DNA of 64,000 nt from Tetracentron sinense (Eukaryota > Streptophyta > Magnoliopsida > Trochodendrales > Trochodendraceae). Shown in pieces: positions 31,550 through 42,740 of the stretch. Position 1 is the first letter of the stretch; the number at the start of each line of letters is the position of its first letter. Below the pieces are notes generated by a model that saw only the letters and a list, made by a program, of their open reading frames with translations, had not been told where the DNA came from and ran no database searches. Both the position numbers and the translations under genes were made by a program. The stretch spans positions 13,658,416-13,722,415 of the forward strand of contig CM026567.1 of the NCBI GenBank assembly GCA_015143295.1. Direction: 5' to 3'.

Positions 31550-31858
31550 GTGGTTGTAGATTCTGAGCGAATAGCTGTGGGTGAGATGAGAGATATACAT
31601 TCATGTATTTTGGCGGGTCTGTCCGCACTTTCTTGTTTTGTTTTCTTTTGTATTAACTTGGATTTGCGTATGTATATTCATAGAGGTTTGGTTTGACTTC
31701 CGCTGTGTTTTATAGTTATGTTTCCGCTATATTGTCCTCTATGGTATATGCTCTGTGGGTTTTTGCAGGATGGTTTGTCAAGCAAGTCATGTAAGCCATG
31801 ATTAGTCGTCCAAAGTTCACTCTAACTCCTAGGGTGGGTTTTGGGTCGCGACGTGAAC

Positions 31859-33473
31859 CTTCTTTTTCCTTTAAAGCCTTCTCTAATGGAAGCTAATGGC
31901 CCTTCCAAATTTCCAGTTCTAGGATCTTGAAATAAAGATCCAATCTTTATTATCAAGAACCTTTCTTGATGATCAAGATCCTTGATCTTCTTCTTCTTGA
32001 TTATTCAAAACTTAGAACACATAAGAGAAGAAAGGGGAGAGCGGTGACCGTACAACTCTAATAGAGAGAGAGAGGGGCGTGAGGTATTTGAGGAGAGGGA
32101 GAGAGAGATCCAAAAATTCTGGAAAATTAAATTGCCCACAAGCCTTGGACGTCCACCTCCATTTATAAGGATTTGGGTTGCTTGCAACTCAAGAGTCCAG
32201 TTTCTAATCCAATTAGAATTCCTCAATTTTTTTCCTTTTTTATTTCTCTTTAATTAATTAGGATTAATCAAAATAGAAACTAACCTTATCCATTAGTGTC
32301 CAACTAATCTTATCCTTATCCTAATCCAATTAGGATTCCTTGATTAGCAAGAAACTAATAGAATCCTTGTCCAACAAGGAATCTTTAATTAGTAACTAAC
32401 TCTAACTAACTAACTAACCTTATCCAATAAGGAGAGTAGTAATTAGAAACTAATTACATAATAATAACTATTATTATTATCTCCTTGAATTGGGCATCCC
32501 ACCCTAGGTGGGCCCCACTCTACACGCCCTAGGGTTCCAAACCCTATTAGGTCACTTAATTATTCTTTTAAAATAATTCCCAATGGGTCGTACCCATTTG
32601 GTTTTTCACATCTAATGTGATTCCACCTTTTAGAGCTTCACTATACCATATAGTGATTACTTAGAGAAATTAATTAATTTAATTATAAATTAAATTTAAT
32701 ACTTTAAGAAAGTCCTTGTGTGTGAGATCTATAGGGATCTCCTATTTCCGGTTGTGGGACCAAGTACTCAACCTTTTTGGTTGAAGCATTATTACTAGGA
32801 AACACCTTTCCTACACTCCATTAGGATTATAGAATTTTATCTATATCTCTGGACTTCTACCAATCACAATTAATGTCCATTAACACAATGTGACTAACCT
32901 CCATAAATTAGAGAATTGCTTGTAAGTACCATCTCACAATATATTTACAAATAAATCCTTTCACATTCTGATATCACTTGTAAGCTTCCGAGATTGGAAA
33001 AATTCCACTGTCTAGTCCCTAGCTTATGAATAGAACCCTTTCTCATGATTACTTTTTATTGAACTGAACCTTCAAAACACTTTTGAAGAAACATTAGAAA
33101 AGAACTGACATATATATTTATATATACTTTTCCATAGTAAAAATATCAACTTCGATAAAAACCATTTTACCGAAAAGCACCAGTACTGGATTTAATAGTT
33201 CAGTTCAACAAGTATCACCTTGATATCATTATCTCCAATTAAGGAGTTGTGGATTCCTTATTGAGTGTTTACACACTTCTCCAAACATTGTGTACATGAC
33301 CCAACGTACCCGGAGTTAGTCCTGTGTATTGGACATTGCTGATTGGCACATCACAGCCATATAGACAAATATTTGAGAAGATGTTAACCTCTCAGGTCTA
33401 AGGAGACTTTGTCAAATGGATAACCCTAACACAATCTGACAGTGTATTCCATAGGGTATCCACTAGTGACCCC
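31859..33473 (-). mobile_element. LARD-like element, continuation of first LTR and adjoining part
   Basis: 31859-32362 matches 63486-64000 closely, so this is the same LTR that starts at 14079. The rest is AT-rich and non-coding, with no motif I recognise. The boundary between LTR and internal part cannot be set, because the second LTR runs out of the window. It is interrupted at 33474 by the minus-strand tandem. Confidence 0.7.
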
Positions 33474-33737
33474 TGTCGCGACCCAAAATGCCCCCTAGGA
33501 GTTAGGGATACTTTAGCCCGGACCGCCGTATCATACCCTCCTGTATGACACATAAGGCACATATACTTACCATCCTGTCAAAGTACACAAGTTGTAAAAC
33601 ATAGCGGAAACGATTTATAATAATATACTCCTATAATTCAGTCCAAGTCTGGACCAACAGAACATATCCAAAAATATGGAGTGGACATGTCCCACTCTTA
33701 ACATACTCAAAATTTTAGTATTATCTCCCTCCCTCTC

Positions 33738-33920
33738 TCAATAGAAATCAAAATTGAGCCGCTTATCCAGTGATCCATCATCCTGGTAGTGGTCCATAGA
33801 GGGCTCAGGATCATAGTATTCTTCCTCTATCCAAGGCTCTGTGCCACAGACATCGAATGGAACCTGTGCACCTGCCGAAGTCAATAATTGGCTGAGCATG
33901 GAATAATCAGTGATATACAA
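33738..33920 (-). CDS. Small acidic frame inside the left minus LTR
   Basis: 60 codons. The core PFDVC, then PWIEEEY at about 29-35, matches the small frames of the other LTR groups, but the usual MSAG start is not kept. The residues after the core differ. Confidence 0.35.
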   Translation of the reverse strand: MYITDYSMLSQLLTSAGAQVPFDVCGTEPWIEEEYYDPEPSMDHYQDDGSLDKRLNFDFY

Positions 33921-35757
33921 ACTACTAACTAATAGTGAATAATATCATGAACATTCATAAGCTTAGAGTATAGCGTTCATGAAAGTAGTCACCAAAACCT
34001 TTTCTTAACAGTATTCGTGTGAAAACAAAACCAAGTAAATCTTGTCATGTGATAATCATGTTCTTGTGAGTTCTTGTGAATTCTTGTGAAAGTTGGGATT
34101 CCTTGCGAGGATCTGAGTATGCATGATTTTCTTGTGAACTTGCGAGCTTGTAAACTTGTGAGCTTGTGAGACATGACTACTTGTGAGTCCATGTATATTG
34201 GGATTCCTTGTGAGCTTTGAAATGATCTTTAGAACTTGTCACTTACCAACCCATAGTTTGGCCTTATCACTTGTGAGCTTGTGAGAATTCTTTTAATCAA
34301 AACCTTGACTATGAACTTTTAGAAATACCTTTTCTTGTGAGAAATCATCGAATCATGTGAGACTTATGAACTTCGTGCTAAACTTGTGAACATACGGTGC
34401 ATATAGTTCTTGTGAATATCATAGTGATCTTAGAAAACTTGTAAACATGGCATCATATTCATGGAATTTCAATACTAGTGATAGCTTACATCTTATATCC
34501 AAATCATCATCCAATCAATTCAAGAACACACCTTAAGACATAGTTTTTCTTAAAATAATAGCACAAGGTAGGTAGTAGAGTGTATCTACTTGAAATGCAA
34601 GTTTTTACACTTCTGTGAAACAAGAATCAAGCTTGAGGAAGCTTGGGTGAAGCTTTGAGAAAGCTAGAAAATCTGAACTCCCGTTTCCAAAGACACTAAC
34701 AGAATTTTCCTTGGAAACTCTAAGCTTAAGAATCACTTTGGGGATGAAATCCAAACTTTAAAACACCAAGGAAGCAAGAAGGACTCTTCCTTTGGTGGAA
34801 AACACAAACTCAAGAACACCCAAGAACTACCTTAGCTTCCCTCTTCTTCTTCTCTTCCAATCTCTCAAAAAATCAAAGCTTAGGGTTTGTAAACCCTAGG
34901 ACACGAATTTAGGGTCCTATTTATAGCCTAAAGGTTGAAAAAATATCCCAAAAGATCTCAGAAAATATCCTAAAATATCTCCCAAGGTTGATTCCTGTAT
35001 TGCAACACCCCAATTTATAACCCCCTATTTACTCATTTGTTCATATTGTGGTTCACCCAAAATCCCTTATGTGTTATTTGCGTCATAACAAGACTAAAAT
35101 CACCCATTAAATCATCTTTTTCATCTTTATAGGATAACAAAGCTAGATTATAGTTTTTCTTACAAATATAGTCATATTAATCCTCTTGTTGAAAAACCCC
35201 CAAATTTCAAATCCCTTATTTATTCACTTAATCATAATCTAGTTGACCCTAAATCATACATTCACTATTTGCATTATAGCAAGGATAATCTCTATTTAAA
35301 TCACCCCTTTAATCATCTTTTCTATCTTTGTATAATAACAAGGTTAGGTAGTAGAATCACTAACATCACATTCAAAATCATACTTTCACTATTGCATGAT
35401 AACAAAGCTAGATAATAGTTTTACTTGCTATTTGTATCATAGCAAAGCTAGGTAGTAGTTTCACTTACTTTGCAAGGATCAAATCTTAGTGTGGAATGAT
35501 GATCTAACACGAGCTTGAGCTTGGAAATGGAGATCCATGCTCAAGAAAGAAGGTTCGAGCTTGTGGAAGCTTTGAGAAGTGATGATTCGATTTCCTCTTT
35601 GGTCTCAAACAAAATCCTCTTTTGGAAACCTAGGTTTCCTTCTTTTTTCTCTCAAAAAGTCTCTCTCTAAGTGTTAGATACCTTGGACCCCCGAAAAATT
35701 GGGTATATAAGGTGTTAGGTAAGTGAAAAACATTAAAAAAAAATATTTCTGGGCAAT

Positions 35758-35863
35758 CTCGCTTTAGCGGGCTTCCATCTCGCTTGAGCGGGCTTCCATC
35801 TCGCTCGAGCGGGTTACTCCCTAGCCTCTAAAACTCGGTTTTGATCAATCTCGCTCGAGCGAG
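35758..35863 (-). promoter_or_regulatory. Palindrome cluster CTCGCTCGAGCGAG, left minus LTR
   Basis: Four copies with changes, the last one (35850-35863) a perfect 14-bp palindrome. It lies between the TATA-like TATATACCC (minus strand, near 35700) and the shared U3 module at about 35891-35950. Confidence 0.6.
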
Positions 35864-36364
35864 TTTTTCTGCAAAAATGCACTTTGATAAATCAGCAATA
35901 ACTTTTGACTTGCTTGTCCGATTTTGACGATTCAAATTGCATTGGATTCATATTTCGATGAAAAACAACTTTTATGTTTGGTAAAATTTCTAATTCTTCT
36001 TTATTGTTTGACCATTTTTCCCTTAAAGCTGACTGATCTGCAATGGGTTGCGACAGTCCACATTTGCAGCCAAACCGATTTTGGAAATCGGATGGTTGAC
36101 TCTACCTTGACTCACAATCAAGAAAAGTGATCAACATGATCCTTGAAGAGGGCTCCAATACCTTTCTAAAAATTCAAGAATCGCTCTATTCCAATCAGCC
36201 ATGAATGAACTAGAGCTACGTACAGTTGAGGGTATTGTTAAGCCATAATTTCTTTTTGACACTTAGAATATTCATATGCTGTATTCCTTCATTCCAAGCA
36301 CCCAAAACTTAAGAAAACACATCTTAAGGCTTAAATACATGTTAAAAAGATCCAGGGTTCTACA

Positions 36365-36400
36365 TCCTCCCCCCCTTACAGGAATTTCGTCCTCGAAATT
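36365..36400 (-). other. Polypurine tract and hairpin, first minus body
   Basis: Complement of a purine run at 36365-36378, then the same 18-bp hairpin as in the plus-strand element (AATTTCG-TCCT-CGAAATT) at 36383-36400. Confidence 0.8.
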
Positions 36401-36727
36401 AGAGCAGTACATAGGGATGATGAAAAAAAAATTTACATAGAAACATCCCTTATACAAACAAATGGGGATACTTTTCCCTCACTTCCGTTTCGCGCTCCCA
36501 AGTTGCTTCTTCCTTAGAGTGATGTTGCCATCAAACAAGAACCAAGGGAATCACCATGTTTGTCTCTATATGCAAGTAGCTAGGCATCAAACTCTTGTAA
36601 TTCTCAGATCATGGCTAATATATGTAAGGCCTAATGGTGACATTAGCCATTACTGGCCCAAAGGTAGGAAGGCTGGAACTAATATCAAGGTTAGAAGCAT
36701 CCTCTGACAACTTCCACTCTTGCACCA

Positions 36728-38521
36728 TCAAGTGTGTACAAGTCCAGTAGACTTCCTGCTCAAAGCATCTGCCACTACATTAGCCTTACCCGGATGGTAC
36801 TGGATCGAACACTCATAGTCCTTCAAGAATTTCATCCATCGGCGCTGTCGCATATTCAACTCCTTTTGGTAAAATAGGTATTTCAAGCTTTTATGATCCG
36901 TGAAAACATCAAACTCTTCCCCATAAAGGTAATGCTGCCAGATCTTTAACGCAAATACCACCGCGGCCAACTCCAAGTCGTGAGTAGGATAGTTCTTTTC
37001 ATGCTCCTTCAATTGCCAGGAAGCGTAGGCAATGACATTCTCGCGCTACATAAGAACATATCCTAGCCCAATGTTCGAAGTGTCACTATAGACTATGAAA
37101 CCTCCACTCCCAGATGGCACTGTGAAAACGGGGGCTGTAGTAAGCCTCTTCTTCAACTCTGTGAAGCTCACTTCGCATTTATCGCTCCAAGTGAACTTAG
37201 CATTTTTCTGTGTCAAATACGTGAGCGGTGCCGCTAAGCTGGAGAATCCCTCTACAAATCTCCTATAGTATCCTGCCAAACCGAGGAAGCTGCGTATCTC
37301 GGTAACACTTCTGGGTCTCTCCCATTTCAACACCGCTTCTATCTTTGCTGGATCCACTGAAATACCCTCGGTAGATACTACGTGGCCAAGAAACATCACC
37401 TTCTCCAACCAAAATTCGAACTTACTCAACTTGGCGTATAGTTTAAGCTCTCGAAGAGTCTCAAGTGTAAGGCGAAGATCTCGATCATGATCCTCCCTTG
37501 TCGGAGAATACACTAAGATGTCATCAACAAAGACGATAACACATTTTTCAAGATAAGGCTTGAACACCCGGTTCATCAAATCCACGAACACCGCCGGTGC
37601 ATTCGTTAGGCCAAAAGGCATAGCTAGGAACTCGTAGTGCCTGTATCGAGTCCTAAAGGCAGTCTTTGGCACATCTTCGGCCTTAATCTTCAACTGATGA
37701 TAGCCAGACCGTAGATTAATCTTGGAGAAGAACCTTGCTCCTTTCAATTGGTCGAACAAATCATCTATTCGGGGCAAGGAATATCGATTCTTGATGGTGA
37801 CTTTGTTCAACTATCTATAGTCGATGCACATCATCATCGACCCATCTTTCTTCTTCACGAAGAGTACCGGTGCTCCCCACGGTGACACACTTGGTTGGAT
37901 GAAACCAAGCCGTTGCAACTCTTCTATTTGTTCCTTTAATTCTTTCAGTTCAATTGGGGCCATCCTATACGGAGCCTTAGAAATTGGAGTCATTCCTAGA
38001 GCAAGCTCTATTGCAAATTCTATCTCCCTATCTGGAGGCAATCCCGGCAAGTCCTCGGGAAATACATCTAAATACTCACTCACAACCAATATGGCTGAGG
38101 AGTCTCGTGCCTCCGTATTCGCAAGACTTACAGCCACTAGACGGGCTATATCTCTCTTTCGTAGTCCACGAAAGTGGAATGGCTTGACGCCCTCCGGCTT
38201 AAACTTCACCATCTTTTCAAAACAAGCCACATGCCCGTGGTGTGCAGCTAGCCAATCCATCCTGAGAATAACATCGAAGTCCATGTCTTGGAACTTAAGG
38301 ATGATCAAATCAATCGGTAATTCATGTTGCCCAACTTGCACTACACAGTTCCGGTATCCTTGGTCTGTATCAACCGACTTGCCAAGGGGAGTCGAAATGG
38401 TTAACTCGTGATGTAGGCGACTCGCCTCAGACGCGAAACCTTTGGCGAAGCTAGGCGACATAAAGGAATGTGTCGATCCCGTGTCGATCAACACATGAGC
38501 TAGACACTCATTAACTAGCAA
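36728..38521 (-). pseudogene. pol: Protease, reverse transcriptase and RNase H remnant, first minus body
   Basis: Reads protease ([11 protein letters not shown]), reverse transcriptase ([18 protein letters not shown] in part, FVDDILVYS) and RNase H ([24 protein letters not shown]). It then stops: only about 0.35 kb remains before the polypurine tract, so integrase is absent. The same absence in the second body and the same body length show that it predates the duplication. Broken, with several breaks. Confidence 0.85.
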
Positions 38522-38647
38522 TACGCCTGTGCATTGTTATCAGATACATCAATAAATTTCAAGCAAAACACACATAAAGTATAGATAGCATGATATACAT
38601 GTAAGTATACATACAAAATATGCAACATCAATTCATACTTGAAGAGT

Positions 38648-39921
38648 TTATAATTTTTGCGTACCTTGCACAACATCGTCAGATGCCTGTGCATCCCATT
38701 CTGTTAAGGCAAAGACCCGGCCCCTGTTTGCTTGGCGAAGCGACTGTGTGGTCTGAGTGGGCCGTGCATGCCTAGATACAGAAGCCTGTGATGACCCCTG
38801 CGGAGTAGTCTGCCGGACTGGGGGCCTGCTCCCCTGGGGCTGAACCCGTGACTGTCGGCCTAGGAAATCTTTAATCATATGGCCCTACTCACCACAATGA
38901 AAACATCTTCCCGATGCTCTCTGGCACTCTCCAGCCGGGTGTCTCCGACCACAACAGGTGCACTCCTCAAAAGATGAAGAGGATGCAGGAGGCACATATC
39001 TGGTGCCCTGAGGATAAGCAGGTCGAGGTGCCTGTGAAGTCGTAGGACGAGGTGCTGTCGGTGCAAGAGCAGGCCTCTGAGTTTATGTAGGCCTAGGAGT
39101 TGGGTACGGGGACATCCTAGCCCTCTTCTTCGGTGGTGTTGAGCCACTGGACTAACCCTTCTGCATGGCTCACCCAAAGCCACTATCTCTTCTCTTTAGA
39201 AACTCCTCTGAGTTCTTTTCAGCGATCCTTGCTTCCCCACAATCTTTCTCCAAGACTCCACCTGAAGAATGGAGACTCGATCCTTGATGAAGGGTTTCAA
39301 CCCATTCTCAAATTTCCGGACTCGCATCTCCTCTGTCGTGATCAAGTGTGGCGCGAATCTGGACAACTCAACAAACTTGGCCTCATACTCGGCCACACTC
39401 ATATTCCCTTGCACTAGGGACATGAACTCCATTTCTTTCTGATACTTGACAATCTTGGGGAAGTATTGCCCATAGAATGCATCAAGAAATTCACTCCAAG
39501 TCCAGGGCTCTCCCGCTCTAGCGGTGTCTCTTTGCCTCAACCCCGCTCTCCACCAATGATCGGCTTCTCCTTCCATCATGAAGGCAGCCCAATCTACTCT
39601 TTGCTCATCCGTGCAGTGAAGAGCATGAAATATTTTCTCCAATTGCATAATCCATGCCTCTGCCACCATGGGATCCGTTGTCCCATAGAAGGTAGGTGGA
39701 TGTAGCCTTCGGAATGCCTCAAGTCCCGAAGGGTGATGAGGAGGAGGATGCACTAATGTATTAGTAGCAGCCGACTGTCGAGCTGCCAGGATGGTGATAG
39801 TTTCCACCATAGTATTGAACAACTGAGATATATCGGGTTGATCATCACCCGATGGAGGGTCTCCTCCATTAACGTTGCCCCGAGTTTGGTAACCGCGACC
39901 CCGTCCACTATTACGTCTCAT
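38648..39921 (-). pseudogene. gag: Gag remnant, first minus body
   Basis: MRRNSGRGRGYQTRG at the start, then EAWIMQLEKIFHAL, MMEGEADHWW and [11 protein letters not shown] of the gag domain, and a Pro/Thr-rich tail. Related to the Tekay gag at 17058 but clearly diverged. Broken, with a few breaks. Confidence 0.8.
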
Positions 39922-40230
39922 GATAAATCCTGAGGACAGTAACAGAACATAAGTCTAACTTGTAAACCAATTTAACCTCAATCATAACTTCAAGCTCATT
40001 TCATATTCATAAAATATATATAATAGTAATACATCGAGGTATACATTGCAGTAGATAAACATATAATTTGTGGTTCTAGCGTAGGGTACTAAGTTTAGTT
40101 GGATTCCAACCGGTTATGGACTAAGACTAAAGATTAGTCTATACTTGGAATATGACTCTTTCCTAAATCCTAATGCCTTGTGTTGATCTTGGTATCGAGT
40201 ACTAATGACCCTAGGGACTCTAATGCCTAA

Positions 40231-40242
40231 GCTCTGATACCA
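40231..40242 (-). other. Primer binding site, first minus body
   Basis: GCTCTGATACCA, complement of TGGTATCAGAGC, four bases from the LTR. Confidence 0.85.
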
Positions 40243-40508
40243 CCTCTGTCGCACCCCAAAATACTTCTGGGAGTTTAGGGATACTTTAGGCGAGACTATA
40301 CTTAACCTGGCAATCATCCTGTCAAATACATAAGGCAATATATATTGTAAACATAAGGTAATGCGGAAGCATAATCATGTGCGGAAGCGTAACCCCAAAA
40401 ATTTATTTTTCTATATATAAACTGTGTTCCAAGTTTGTACATACATGACAAAAGTAAAGGTGGATATGCCCACCTATCAAAATAAAAACTGGTAATACTC
40501 TCTGTTCC

Positions 40509-40652
40509 TCAGTAATCACCCTGAAAGGGCCAGTGGTCTAAGTCATTTACCTCCTCTTGAGGCTCCACATATGGCTCCTCCTCACCATAATCCTCCTCTA
40601 TCCAAGGCCCCTGATCACAGATGTCAAATGGAGTCCGTGTACTTGCCGACAT
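40509..40652 (-). CDS. Small acidic frame inside the middle minus LTR (47 aa)
   Basis: MSASTRTPFDIC, then PWIEEDY at about 17-23, then Glu-rich to a GDY end. Preceded on its own strand by the hairpin at 40662-40683. An upstream in-frame ATG (40730) would add a hydrophobic stretch, but the ATG at 40652 matches the start used in the other groups. Confidence 0.45.
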   Translation of the reverse strand: MSASTRTPFDICDQGPWIEEDYGEEEPYVEPQEEVNDLDHWPFQGDY

Positions 40653-40909
40653 AACATGTACGGCAGAGCGTGGAATACTCAGCGAGCCAAAACTACTAGC
40701 TAACAATGTTAAAATAACAAAATACCACATGCAAGTACTCTCTAAGAATAATAATCATACTATTTGTAGAGTCCCGAACTTTTGACATTTATGCATGACA
40801 CTTTCGTAGCCATTTTTCCTTTAAAGTAGTGTTATTAATAAATAAGGAAGAAATTGGAAATTCTGAAACGTCAGAAATGTTCCTTTTCGAAGTACGAACC
40901 CAACGCAAG

Positions 40910-40970
40910 TTGAATCGTCGAAATCTGACGAGCGAGTCAAAAGTTATGGCCGAAACAAGGAGGAAAAATA
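40910..40970 (+). promoter_or_regulatory. Shared U3 module, solo LTR
   Basis: CAACGCAAGTTGAATCGTCG, then GAAATCTGACGAGCGAGTC and AAAAGTTATGGCC: nearly the Tekay version, directly before the palindromes. Confidence 0.6.
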
Positions 40971-40988
40971 TGGAGTTTTGCTGCAAGT

Positions 40989-41176
40989 TACGACCGATCA
41001 TACACACCCTACGAACGATCGTAGGTGAGTTACGATCGATCGTAGAGGTTACGATTGATCGTAGAATCTCAGGAATTGACAAAAGTTTCGGGTCGATATA
41101 CGATCGATCGTGGATAATTTACGATGGATCGTAGTACAACTTACGATCGATCGTAGACAGGTTACGATCGATCGTA
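40989..41176 (+). promoter_or_regulatory. Array of 14-bp palindromes TACGATCGATCGTA
   Basis: Eight copies, the first degenerate and three of them perfect, in 188 bp. Same copy length, span and place as the ACCGATCGATCGGT array of the Tekay LTR. The inner CGATCG is shared, while the outer bases on both arms differ together (ACCG/CGGT against TACG/CGTA). Confidence 0.7.
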
Positions 41177-42623
41177 GATCGCGAATCCAGAAATTTTAAT
41201 CGGATTTTTAGGATTTCTTCACTACCTATAAAGGTTGCCCGAGCCTTTAGGGCTCTCATTCACACACCTAGAGTATTTTTGAGAGTTAGAGAGAAAGGAG
41301 AAGGGGATCCTAACCTAGGGTTTGTTCTTGAAGGAGAAATCAAAGGTTTGATACCCTAGATCACCCCAAGCTTCGGTCAAGCTCGGGAGGACCACGTTCT
41401 CCAAGCTCGGTAGCATCTCACGCACGTTTTTGCAAAGGTTTTCTTCCCTATTCGGGTCGGTACTCTTTGCTACCCTCCTAGTTATAGCTTCTCTTTTCCT
41501 TTATTTCTTCTCGTTTTCCTTCACTTATATATGTGTTATGAGATTGGTGGTATGAAGGGTGAATGGAGGTGGATGTTGGCGAATGGATGCCGTGTGGATG
41601 ATGTGATGAATGAATGGGAAAGGGCATTGTACTAATAAGGAACATACAAGTGTGATGTGAGCATAACCCACCTAGAAAAGCATGATCTAGATTTAAGTGA
41701 ATAATCAACACACCCTATGTTTGATGAAATGCCAAGGTGAACAAAATAAATGATAAATTAAGGGAACCCGTGCTTAAGTACTCTTGAAATTTGTTAGGGT
41801 TCATGATAGTGTGTTTCTTACATTTCTTAAAATGTGTAGATTATTACTCACTTAAATTGTTGTATGTTATGCTTTGTGAATTACCCCAAATTTCCATATT
41901 TAATTCCAAATGCAAGTATGCACACGATTTCACGAGCACGAATGCATGGCATGTTTTATCGGCGTTTTCAAGAACACGGTTTAGAGGTGGGGCATTTCGT
42001 ACGATATGTTTTACCTCGCTTTTGGCAAGGACAAGACAAACATGCATTTTCATAAGAAGGGTCTCCCTTCCCTCGCAAGTGCATACATAACATAAGAAGG
42101 GTCTCCCTTCCCTCGCAAGTGCATCTCACAAGGACATCTCACAAGTGAATCTAACAAGTGGAAGGACAAACATGAGCATTCTAGGAAGAAGGGTCTCCCT
42201 CCCTCACAAGTAGTTTACTCTTCCGAGTAGGCATGACATGACATAGCATGACAAGCATGAGCATTCTAGGAAGAAGGGTCTCCCTTCCCTCACAAGTAGA
42301 TTACTTTTCAGAACAAGCAAGCATGATACATGCATGATACAAGCATGACATGGCATGACACGCATGATATGACAAGATAAGACAAACATGACAAGTTTTC
42401 AAGCACGGAAATGGTATTTCCAGTCAAGTCAAGTGCACAAGGTCTTCAAGGATTTCATCGGCTTTTCTGAATGCAAGCATGATTACAAACTGCTTTACTT
42501 CCTTGTATGATATGAACTGTTCCTATCTTATATATATATATATGTGTGCATTGCTATCTCATGCTATGACTATTGGTTAGTATTTAGTACTCGCTGAGTA
42601 TTCCATGCTCAGCCGTACTTCTT

Positions 42624-42740
42624 ATGTCGGCAGGTTCTGAGGGAGCTGCTGCTCCATTTGATGTTTGTGCTCCTGGTCCATGGGTGGAGGAGGAGTACGT
42701 CGAGGAGCCTTTGGAGGAACCTCCCGTAGAGGGTTATTAG
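42624..42740 (+). CDS. Small acidic frame inside the solo LTR (38 aa)
   Basis: MSAG start, PFDVC at 11-15, PWVEEEY at 19-25, ending EGY. One residue shorter than in the Tekay LTR. Hairpin at 42593-42613. Confidence 0.45.
   Translation: MSAGSEGAAAPFDVCAPGPWVEEEYVEEPLEEPPVEGY

Larger units (their letters stand above)
14290..31853 (+). mobile_element. Tandem Tekay-type chromovirus: LTR-body-LTR-body-LTR
   Basis: A Ty3/gypsy chromovirus of the Tekay clade, judged from the integrase C-terminus and polyprotein. Three LTRs (14290-16697, 21875-24265, 29447-31853) alternate with two internal regions (16698-21874 and 24266-29446). The whole is flanked by a perfect 5-bp duplication TGAAC (14285-14289, 31854-31858), inside the LTR of the non-coding element. 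The outer LTRs differ at about five positions by eye, so the insertion is recent. The middle LTR differs from both at some tens of positions. The first body looks whole across gag and pol; the second has about two breaks. Duplication by unequal exchange between LTRs is the simplest origin, though the odd middle LTR needs more. Confidence 0.9.
29447..31853 (+). repeat. Tekay tandem, last LTR (2407 bp)
   Basis: Almost identical to the first LTR: by eye three C-to-T changes, one single-base length change and the terminal base. Palindrome array 29660-29843, TATATAGG at 29906, hairpin 31399-31419. Followed by the TGAAC duplication. Confidence 0.95.
33474..36364 (-). repeat. Minus tandem, left LTR (2891 bp), mosaic
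   Basis: The inner part (about 34988-36364) matches the other two LTRs of this tandem very closely. The outer part (33474 to about 34987) instead resembles the 3' half of the LTR group seen at 7552, including the motif around the TATA box (CTATTTATAGCC at 34918). The switch falls near GATTCCTGTATTGCAAC. Confidence 0.75.

Noticed and set aside
37824-38411. 195-codon plus-strand frame, repeated at 53550-54137
   Set aside because: Antisense of the protease and reverse-transcriptase region of the minus tandem.
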